From the NCBI RefSeq assembly GCF_028308085.1, contig NZ_JAQMFS010000070.1:1-52828 (forward strand): 52,828 bases of DNA, given 5' to 3'. The stretch is from Gemella haemolysans (GTDB taxonomy: Bacteria > Bacillota > Bacilli > Staphylococcales > Gemellaceae). The translations under genes and the position numbers were made by a program. Below are positions 46,672 through 52,828 of the stretch, piece after piece. The notes under the pieces were generated by a model. The model worked only from the letters and a program-made list of their open reading frames with translations, was not told where the DNA came from and made no database searches. Every line of letters starts with the position of its first letter. Positions within the stretch are counted from its first letter, which is position 1.

Positions 46672-48102
46672 TTGATAACATTTAAAAATTTTAATTACAA
46701 ATATGTTGAATCTAAAAAATTAAATATTGAAGATTTGTCACTAGAAATCAAAAAAGGTGAATGTATTTTATTTACGGGAGCAAGTGGCTGTGGAAAAACA
46801 ACAATTATGAGGGTTTTAAATGGTCTAGCTCCTGAATTTTTTGATGGTGGTTTTAGTGGAGAATTTAAAGTTGTACATCTAAGTATAGGAGATAGACTAA
46901 AAGATTTTTCTAAGGTTGTAGGAAGTGTATTCCAAAATCCTAAGAATCAGTTTTTCAATTTAGACTCTACTAGTGAACTTGCTTTTAGTATGGAAAATTA
47001 TGGTTACTCTAAACCTCAAATTCAAAATAGAATTGATGAGGTAGTAAATGAGTTTTCTGCAGATTATCTACTAGATAGAAATGTCTTAGAATTAAGCGGT
47101 GGTGAAAAGCAAAAACTAGCTTTTATGGCTAGTATGATGCTAGATGCCGATGTATATGTTCTTGATGAAATTACTAGTAATCTAGATTTAAAATCTATAA
47201 AACTTATATCTTCAATAATAGAAACATTGAAGAATAAAGGGAAGACAATAATTGTAGCTGAACATAGAATCTATTACTTAAAAGATTTAATCGATAGAAT
47301 GTATATCATTAAAGATGGCAAGCTGGTGCATGAAGTTACAAAAGAACAGCTTTCCGACTTTGATAGTAGAGCGTGTCAAACTAGACAAATAGATTTATCA
47401 AAAGTAGAACTTGGTAAGAAAGAACCTAGAAAGAATAAAGAGCATTATTTAAATATTGAGCAACTAGATTATAAAGTCCATACTCATCAAGTTTATTTAA
47501 AAAATGAGAGTTTTTCTTCTTCAAGAATTTATTCTATAATCGGTGCTAACGGATGTGGGAAAACTACTTTTGCTAATGCTCTAAGTGGACTACATAAATC
47601 TAAACATAAAGTTATACTTAATGGAAAAAATCTTAATAAAAAAGATTTAATAAGAAGTACATTTCAAGTAATGCAAGATGTAAATTATCAACTATTTACG
47701 AATCTTGTTGAGAAGGAGATAAAGTTAGGTAGTGATAATTTAGAGTTATTTGATGAAGTAGTAGATAAATTAAATATTAGGAAATTTTTAAATCGTCATC
47801 CTAATACACTATCTGGTGGAGAAAAACAAAGGGTAGCAATAGCTTCTGCATTATTATCTAATAAAAAAATCCTAGTATTTGATGAACCAACAAGTGGACT
47901 AGATTATGTAAATATGTTAGAATTAAGCAATTTAATCGAGCAAATAGCTAAAAACGATGTAGTGATATTTATAATTACACATGACTATGAGTTTTTATGT
48001 CAAGTTTCTGATGAAGTTCTTTTCTTTGATAAACAAGGGATAAAAGAACGTATAGAAGTAAATGAGAATAATAAAAATAAAATATTAGAAAAGATGAGTT
48101 AA
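46672..48102 (+). CDS. ECF transporter A component with two fused ATPase domains
   Basis: 476 residues from a TTG start with GAGGTGATAAG upstream. Two complete ABC domains: Walker A GASGCGKTT (36-44) and GANGCGKTT (about 291-299), signatures LSGGEKQKLAF and [11 protein letters not shown], Walker B VLDEITSNLD and VFDEPTSGLD. The single fused protein replaces the EcfA1/EcfA2 pair. Gap of 4 bases from EcfT. Confidence 0.92.
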   Translation: MITFKNFNYKYVESKKLNIEDLSLEIKKGECILFTGASGCGKTTIMRVLNGLAPEFFDGGFSGEFKVVHLSIGDRLKDFSKVVGSVFQNPKNQFFNLDSTSELAFSMENYGYSKPQIQNRIDEVVNEFSADYLLDRNVLELSGGEKQKLAFMASMMLDADVYVLDEITSNLDLKSIKLISSIIETLKNKGKTIIVAEHRIYYLKDLIDRMYIIKDGKLVHEVTKEQLSDFDSRACQTRQIDLSKVELGKKEPRKNKEHYLNIEQLDYKVHTHQVYLKNESFSSSRIYSIIGANGCGKTTFANALSGLHKSKHKVILNGKNLNKKDLIRSTFQVMQDVNYQLFTNLVEKEIKLGSDNLELFDEVVDKLNIRKFLNRHPNTLSGGEKQRVAIASALLSNKKILVFDEPTSGLDYVNMLELSNLIEQIAKNDVVIFIITHDYEFLCQVSDEVLFFDKQGIKERIEVNENNKNKILEKMS

Positions 48103-48183
48103 TGTACATAGTATGTTAACTCTTTTTTTGTCTCACATCATTTACAAATGTACGATGTTAACTCTATTTTCGACTCAAATGAT

Positions 48184-48212
48184 TTGTTAATTTACTGTTA
48201 TCATGATAAAAT
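48184..48212 (+). promoter_or_regulatory. Promoter of whiA
   Basis: TTGTTA (48184-48189), 17-base spacer, TAAAAT (48207-48212). Just upstream, at about 48103-48185, two degenerate tandem copies of TGTAC-ATGTTAACTCT occur. Confidence 0.6.
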
Positions 48213-48249
48213 ATATAGGTTATAGAAAAATGAAGATAGGAGGGAATTT

Positions 48250-49200
48250 ATGTCATACGCTTCAGATATGAAAAAAGAGTTAACTTTAATAGAGATAACA
48301 AAAGACAGAGAATTTTTATCTGAGTTATCTGCTCTTATAAAAATGAACGGTGTATTAAATATATCGAATGGTAGGTTAAGTTTAAGTTTTCAAACTGAGA
48401 ATGCCTCAATTGCACGAAGAATGTTTTCTTTAATTAAGTATTTTTATGATGTACATGTGAATATTTCTGTACGAAAAAAATTAAAATTAAAGAAAAATAA
48501 TGTTTATATTTGTCGTTTAGATCAGAATGTTAAAGAAATACTTACAGATCTTTATATTCTAGATGATAATTACACAATGAGAATAGATATTGCTAAAGAA
48601 TTAATAGATACGGATGAGAAAAAGCGAGCGTATTTACGTGGTGCATTTTTAGCTGGTGGTTCGATAAATAACCCTCGTACATCTAGTTATCATATGGAGA
48701 TTTTCTCATCTTATGAGGAACATAATAGAGAATTAAATGAACTATTAAATAGTTATAAATTGAATGCAAGAAGCCTTGAAAGAAAAAAAGGATTCATTGT
48801 TTATATTAAGGAATCTGAGAAAATAGCTGAGTTTATTAATTTAGTAGGAGCTTTTCAAGCTTTATTCCAATTTGAAGATGAAAGAATTGTTAGAGATATA
48901 AATAACTCTGTAAATAGGATGCAAAATTGCGACATGGCGAATATGAATAAGACTGTTAACGCCTCTGCGAAGCAGGTTGAGGATATTAATATAATTGAGG
49001 AAAGAATAGGGTTGGATAATATCGATGAGAAACTGCGAGTCGTTGCTGAAGCAAGACTTAAGTATCCGGAGTATCCATTAAAAGAAATAGCAGAAATGAT
49101 TGAAGATGGAAAATTGTCGAAATCGGGTCTTAATCATAGATTTAGAAAGATAGCGAAAATAGCTAAAGAATTAAGAGAAGGAACATATCAAGAAAAATAA
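48250..49200 (+). CDS. whiA: DNA-binding protein WhiA
   Basis: 316 residues. The N-terminal homing-endonuclease-like fold is shown by KKRAYLRGAFLAGGSINNP and the C-terminal helix-turn-helix by YPLKEIAEMIEDGKLSKSGL. In Bacillus WhiA affects cell division and chromosome segregation; in actinomycetes it is a sporulation regulator. The usual upstream neighbours yvcJ (rapZ) and yvcK are absent here. AGGAGGG precedes the ATG. Confidence 0.96.
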   Translation: MSYASDMKKELTLIEITKDREFLSELSALIKMNGVLNISNGRLSLSFQTENASIARRMFSLIKYFYDVHVNISVRKKLKLKKNNVYICRLDQNVKEILTDLYILDDNYTMRIDIAKELIDTDEKKRAYLRGAFLAGGSINNPRTSSYHMEIFSSYEEHNRELNELLNSYKLNARSLERKKGFIVYIKESEKIAEFINLVGAFQALFQFEDERIVRDINNSVNRMQNCDMANMNKTVNASAKQVEDINIIEERIGLDNIDEKLRVVAEARLKYPEYPLKEIAEMIEDGKLSKSGLNHRFRKIAKIAKELREGTYQEK

Positions 49201-49216
49201 AGAGAAAGGATAAAAA

Positions 49217-49831
49217 ATGATGAGTAAGTGGGATGAACAAATTCTAGTTGTAAATAGAAAAGAATTATTTAATAATGAGGAAAATCATTTCTATGGTTTT
49301 ATAGAAAAAAATGATGATAAGACAAAAAAAATTATTGATACATTCGAATCATATGAAGTAAAACGTCGAGGAGATATGGAGGAAGATCCAAGTTATAAAC
49401 AATTAATCGGGTACGTACTATTAAAAGATTCGAATACTAATGAAGTATTAGTATATAAACGCCTAGTAGGTGGAGGTGAAGCAAGACTTCACGGTAAAGC
49501 TTCTGTTGGTATTGGTGGACATATGAACGAGGTTGAAGGAAAAACAATTTTTGAAATGTTAAAAATCAACGCTGCTAGAGAGTTGAATGAAGAAGTGGGA
49601 GTTTCTGAAGAAGAGGCATTAAACAATCTACACTTTATAGGGTTGATAAATGATGATAAAACAGAAGTAGGTCAAGTCCATGTAGGTGTTGTCTATGAGT
49701 GTAAAGTTGATAAAACTAAAGTGGAAGCAAAAGAAGATGATACACTTGTTATCAAGTGGATGTCAGCAGAAGAAGCAAAATCAGAAGAAAACTATGAGAC
49801 TTGGTCAGAATTTTTAAAACCAATTTTCTAA
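49217..49831 (+). CDS. NUDIX hydrolase-family protein
   Basis: 204 residues. A Nudix box is seen from GGHMNEVEG to AARELNEEVGV (about residues 98-126), with the RExxEE core present as RELNEE. The long N-terminal region (VVNRKELFNNEENHFYGFIE) precedes the Nudix domain and marks a subgroup sometimes annotated as phosphoesterase. Substrate unknown. Start ATG 49217 or the adjacent ATG 49220; AAAGGA upstream. 16 bases after whiA, so likely co-transcribed. Confidence 0.85.
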   Translation: MMSKWDEQILVVNRKELFNNEENHFYGFIEKNDDKTKKIIDTFESYEVKRRGDMEEDPSYKQLIGYVLLKDSNTNEVLVYKRLVGGGEARLHGKASVGIGGHMNEVEGKTIFEMLKINAARELNEEVGVSEEEALNNLHFIGLINDDKTEVGQVHVGVVYECKVDKTKVEAKEDDTLVIKWMSAEEAKSEENYETWSEFLKPIF

Positions 49832-50150
49832 AAAAGAGTAACAAATAATGTAATAAAATTCTAGTACTAGATTAACTATATAGGAGCGACTTTACTAAAT
49901 GATTTGTATGAAATCGTGAGTTTAGTTGCTTCATTTATTTTTTTAGGAATTTTTGAAAAAATGTAATAAAATCTAACGTAATCTTGAAAAAAATTAAAAT
50001 AAAGTGTAATATTAATATATGAAATACTAATATTTTTGTAAATTTACATTGAAAATTTTCAAAAAGTTAGAATTAATAAAGTGTACTTTCTAAATATAAG
50101 GTTAATAACAACATGTTAGAAAATATAACAAATATAGAAAGGATGATTAT
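49832..50150. other. Intergenic region upstream of gltS with hairpin
   Basis: A partly paired stem (ACTAAA near 49894 with TTTAGT near 49920, inner GATTT/AAATC) followed by a T-rich run (to 49943) probably terminates the whiA unit. The rest (49945-50150) is AT-rich with no gene; no clear promoter could be picked. Confidence 0.5.
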
Positions 50151-51359
50151 ATGTTTAATATAAAAATGGATATGATACAAACAGTAGGATTGGCTGTTGT
50201 AATATTAATTATAGGAAGATTTCTGAGAAGTAGAATTAAATTCTTTGAAACATACTGTATTCCATCACCAGTTATTGGAGGATTCTTGTTTGCGATATTA
50301 AACCTAGTCCTAAGACAAACAAACTTAGTAATATTTGAGTTTGATAATACTTTACAAAGTTTCTTTATGACAGTGTTTTTTACAAGTATAGGATTTAATG
50401 CAAGTTGGAGATTACTAAAAGTTGGTGGAAGAAAAGTTGTTATGTTTTTATTAATGGCTATAATTTTAGTAGTTCTTCAAAATATCGTAGCGGTAGGAAT
50501 CGGATATGCAACTGGAATAGATCCGCTAATAGCCCTATTAACAGGTTCAACTGCAATGACAGGTGGACATGGTACTGCGGCTGCGATGGCACCGATCGTT
50601 GAGGAATTGGGCCACACAGGTGCTAAGAGTGTTGCGATTGCGGCAGCAACTTTTGGTCTAATCGCAGGATCTAGTCTTGGAGGACCATTAGCTAACAGAT
50701 TAATTAATGGTAAAAAGTTAAAAGTAGTTGCTGAAAAAGTTGAAAACGAAAAAGTACATAACGATGAATTTTTATTCAATAATGATGTTAAGAAATTAGA
50801 TGGTGAAAATTTCGCGAAAGCATTTTTCTTAATTTTATTATCAATGTTTATCGGTAGTTATGTATCTACATTCTTAAATCAGTTTTTAAACTTTCCGAAC
50901 TACATTGGACCAATGATTGTAGCGGCAATTTTAAGAAATGTAACGGACCATACAAGTAAGTTTGATTTACACTATGAAGAAATTCATATTTTAGAGGATG
51001 TTTCATTAAATCTATTCTTAGGAATGGCTATGATAAGTTTAAAACTATGGGAACTAAGTAGTGTCGCAGGGCAACTTGCTGCTTTATTATTAGCTCAAGC
51101 AGTATTGGCATGGGTATTTATCTACTTCGTTACATTTAGAGTAATGGGTGGAAATTATGATGCTGCTGTATTATCTGCAGGGCACGTTGGATTTGGACTT
51201 GGAGCAACACCAAATGGTATTGCGAATATGCAAAGTGTTTGTGATAAATATAAACACTCGCACATAGCCTTCTTCGTTATGCCAATAGTAGGGGCATTAT
51301 TCATTGACTTCTTTAATGTTGCTATTATAAGTGGATTTTTCTCATTTTTATCTAGATAG
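50151..51359 (+). CDS. gltS: Sodium/glutamate symporter GltS
   Basis: 402 residues, about ten or eleven membrane helices. GltS hallmarks: TGSTAMTGGHGTAAAMAP and, in the inverted second half, SAGHVGFGLGATPNGIANMQ, the two pore-loop regions of the ESS family. Imports glutamate with sodium, so it would draw on the sodium gradient maintained by the Mrp system encoded in this window. AAAGGATG precedes the ATG. Confidence 0.95.
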   Translation: MFNIKMDMIQTVGLAVVILIIGRFLRSRIKFFETYCIPSPVIGGFLFAILNLVLRQTNLVIFEFDNTLQSFFMTVFFTSIGFNASWRLLKVGGRKVVMFLLMAIILVVLQNIVAVGIGYATGIDPLIALLTGSTAMTGGHGTAAAMAPIVEELGHTGAKSVAIAAATFGLIAGSSLGGPLANRLINGKKLKVVAEKVENEKVHNDEFLFNNDVKKLDGENFAKAFFLILLSMFIGSYVSTFLNQFLNFPNYIGPMIVAAILRNVTDHTSKFDLHYEEIHILEDVSLNLFLGMAMISLKLWELSSVAGQLAALLLAQAVLAWVFIYFVTFRVMGGNYDAAVLSAGHVGFGLGATPNGIANMQSVCDKYKHSHIAFFVMPIVGALFIDFFNVAIISGFFSFLSR

Positions 51360-51363
51360 AAAT

Positions 51364-51407
51364 AAAAAAAGTTTGATTAGCAATTTGAGTGCTAATCAAA
51401 CTTTTTT
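51364..51407. terminator. Terminator after gltS
   Basis: AAAAAAAGTTTGATTAGC pairs with GCTAATCAAACTTTTTT around a 9-base loop. Confidence 0.92.
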
Positions 51408-51413
51408 ATAACT

Positions 51414-51442
51414 TTTACTTGATGAAAATAATAATGTATAAT
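51414..51442 (+). promoter_or_regulatory. Promoter of the LPXTG protein gene
   Basis: TTTACT (51414-51419), 17-base spacer, TATAAT (51437-51442). Confidence 0.65.
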
Positions 51443-51494
51443 ATAATTATTAGAAAGTTTAAATAGATTTTGTAATCATTTGAGGAGAATAGAA

Positions 51495-52541
51495 GTGAAA
51501 CAAAAAAAATATACAATAAGAAATATTTCTGTTGGAATATTAAGTATTTTTATAAGTACGGGTAGTTTAAAAGTTGGAACAGCTAAGGCGCTGATGGATA
51601 CTGATAATAAAGTTATTGTTGATGAAAATGGAGTTAGACCGGTTGTTGAACCAATACCATCAGAAAATAAAACTCCGGTTAAGCAAACTGATAAACCAGT
51701 TAGAAAACCGCTAGAGAAGACAGAAGATAAATTAGCGGGAAAACCGGTAAGAAAACCACCGGTAAAACAAACGGAAAAGCCAATAGGAAAGCCTGTAAAT
51801 AAACCATCTGATAAACCAGACAGAAAACCGTTGGTAGAACCGAAAGAAGATAAAACTCCAGTAAAAAAAGATGATGATAATAAGTTCCCAGTAATGTCGG
51901 ATAAAGAAAAATATCATGATGTAAACAATTCTCCTAATAAAGATTTGTTATTTGCAAATTTATCAGGTCATGATATTAAAGTAGAATATAAAAAAGGTAG
52001 TATTTCTGCAGATAAGTTACATGTTGAATCTTTAAATGATAATAAGTTAAATAAATCTATTAGAAACAAGTTAGGTAATGATTATAAAATTATAGAGACG
52101 TTCGAAATCCATTTTGAAAAAGATGATAAAAAGGTAGATAGTAATGAGGAACGAACGGTAAAAATAATAATAACTAAGAAGGATAATACTGAATTAGAAG
52201 TTTATCACATTCCGAATGATAACTCTCTTGAAAAAGTTAATAGTAAATATTCAGATGGGGAACTACAGTTTAATATTAATCATTTTAGTAAATTTACGAT
52301 TGTAGAACGAATAAAAATTGGTACAAAAAATCTTGAAGAAAGAGCACGGGTGGTTATCCCCGAAACAACTGTAGATGTTAAGAAGGAAGAATTACCAGAA
52401 ACATTAACTAAAAAAATAAATAATGTGAATGAAATCTCTTCGCTACCGAAAACTGGTATAAAAACTGTAGCTTTAGAAGTAGTTGGAGTTATGCTAATCT
52501 TGGCTGCAATATTAATAAGAAGAGGGCAAAAGAAAAATTAA
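51495..52541 (+). CDS. YSIRK-signal, LPXTG-anchored cell-wall surface protein
   Basis: 348 residues from GTG 51495, chosen because GAGGAG is 7 bases upstream (an in-frame TTG at 51480 includes the ribosome binding site). N-terminal signal KQKKYTIRNISVGILSIF is a YSIRK-G/S type, which directs secretion at the septum. Next is a Pro/Lys-rich, wall-spanning region with degenerate KPxxKP repeats (about 50-130), then an unassigned domain (about 145-275) ending NINHFSKFTIVE. The sorting signal is SLPKTG (near 315) followed by a hydrophobic helix and RRGQKKN. Anchored by sortase A. Ligand unknown; an adhesin role is only a guess. Confidence 0.92.
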   Translation: MKQKKYTIRNISVGILSIFISTGSLKVGTAKALMDTDNKVIVDENGVRPVVEPIPSENKTPVKQTDKPVRKPLEKTEDKLAGKPVRKPPVKQTEKPIGKPVNKPSDKPDRKPLVEPKEDKTPVKKDDDNKFPVMSDKEKYHDVNNSPNKDLLFANLSGHDIKVEYKKGSISADKLHVESLNDNKLNKSIRNKLGNDYKIIETFEIHFEKDDKKVDSNEERTVKIIITKKDNTELEVYHIPNDNSLEKVNSKYSDGELQFNINHFSKFTIVERIKIGTKNLEERARVVIPETTVDVKKEELPETLTKKINNVNEISSLPKTGIKTVALEVVGVMLILAAILIRRGQKKN

Positions 52542-52547
52542 AACATA

Positions 52548-52592
52548 TAAAGAGTAACGATTTAGAAATAAATTGTTACTCTTTATTTTTAA
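52548..52592 (+). terminator. Terminator after the LPXTG protein gene
   Basis: TAAAGAGTAAC and GTTACTCTTTA arms, then TTTTTAATTTT. Confidence 0.85.
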
Positions 52593-52647
52593 TTTTATGT
52601 ATTATATATTTTTTAGTTTATAGCTGAATTAATCGTAAAGATTCCTA

Positions 52648-52676
52648 TTTACAAACTCTAAACACTATGATATAAT
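52648..52676 (+). promoter_or_regulatory. Promoter of the right-edge gene
   Basis: TTTACA (52648-52653), 17-base spacer, TATAAT (52671-52676). Confidence 0.7.
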
Positions 52677-52718
52677 AAAACGGAATTATTTCGAATTAAA
52701 TGATTGAGGAGAATATAT

Positions 52719-52828
52719 ATGAATAAAAAGAATATTATTACTAGTGCCTGTGGTTCACTTGTAATCGGACTATCAGCCTTTGCTGGTTATGAATACGGAA
52801 GACAACAAGCATATGAAACAACACCTCT
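52719..52828 (+). CDS. 5' end of an exported protein, truncated by the window
   Basis: ATG at 52719 with GAGGAG 7 bases upstream and a good promoter. The 36 residues visible (MNKKNIITSACGSLVIGL, then SAFAGYEYGRQQAYE) have a basic start and a hydrophobic segment, fitting a signal peptide or N-terminal membrane anchor. The frame runs off the window. Function cannot be assigned. Confidence 0.7.
   Translation, partial: MNKKNIITSACGSLVIGLSAFAGYEYGRQQAYETTP

Noticed and set aside
50477-50779. Minus-strand frame of 100 codons opposite gltS
   Set aside because: Opposite a conserved Gly/Ala-rich membrane region of GltS, whose reverse reading naturally stays open; no ribosome binding site.

Overview
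The window is low-GC, AT-rich DNA from a Firmicute. Gene content and protein sequences (mutS-mutL-miaA, recX-lepA-hemW, rnc-smc, a PsaA-type manganese transporter, a seven-subunit Mrp antiporter, whiA, a YSIRK/LPXTG surface protein) point to Bacillales or Lactobacillales. My best guess is Gemella or a close relative; the genus is inferred from recalled protein similarity, not from any search. No tRNA, rRNA, CRISPR array, prophage or full insertion sequence is visible.

Layout. (1) 1-1250 is gene-poor and holds two near-identical copies of what looks like a type I toxin-antitoxin module: a 34-residue hydrophobic Hol_Tox-like peptide on the minus strand facing a short plus-strand antisense RNA, sharing a bidirectional terminator. 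A small peptide gene lies between them. (2) 1254-7101 is the DNA-repair/tRNA-modification operon mutS-mutL-miaA. (3) 7323-9784 carries a SulP transporter, a tandem pair of sRNA-like elements and an unknown membrane protein. (4) 10113-12816 is a MarR regulator with a two-gene ABC transporter; the fused permease/binding protein looks like the ergothioneine importer EgtU rather than OpuC. (5) 13278-14805 has a MITE-like element and a YkvI-type transporter, flanked by direct repeats of about 43 bp. (6) 15048-23531 is housekeeping: recX, lepA, hemW, rnc, smc and a short remnant-like ORF.

(7) 23582-35436 is all minus strand: a TDT-family transporter, the manganese transporter psaBC and psaA (with a PsaR/ScaR-like operator upstream of psaB and a Fur-like box upstream of psaA), glmM, and the mrpABCDEFG sodium/proton antiporter operon. 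(8) 35826-42576 carries deoD and a phosphohexomutase, an acyl-CoA thioesterase (minus), pepT and metG. (9) 42661-44664 (minus) encodes a long coiled-coil, single-pass membrane protein with 29-residue tandem repeats and extracellular SH3-like domains. (10) 44847-49831 has tpx, an orphan ECF transporter (S component, T component, double-ATPase A protein), whiA and a NUDIX hydrolase. (11) 50151-52828 has the glutamate symporter gltS, an LPXTG cell-wall protein and the 5' end of another exported protein.

The most unusual material is in small elements rather than large genes: the duplicated toxin-antitoxin modules with a motif that co-varies between the two RNAs of each copy, the twin sRNA-like elements at 8993-9332 with conserved promoter regions but different hairpins, several very short peptide genes with good ribosome binding sites, and the repeat-bounded segment around ykvI.
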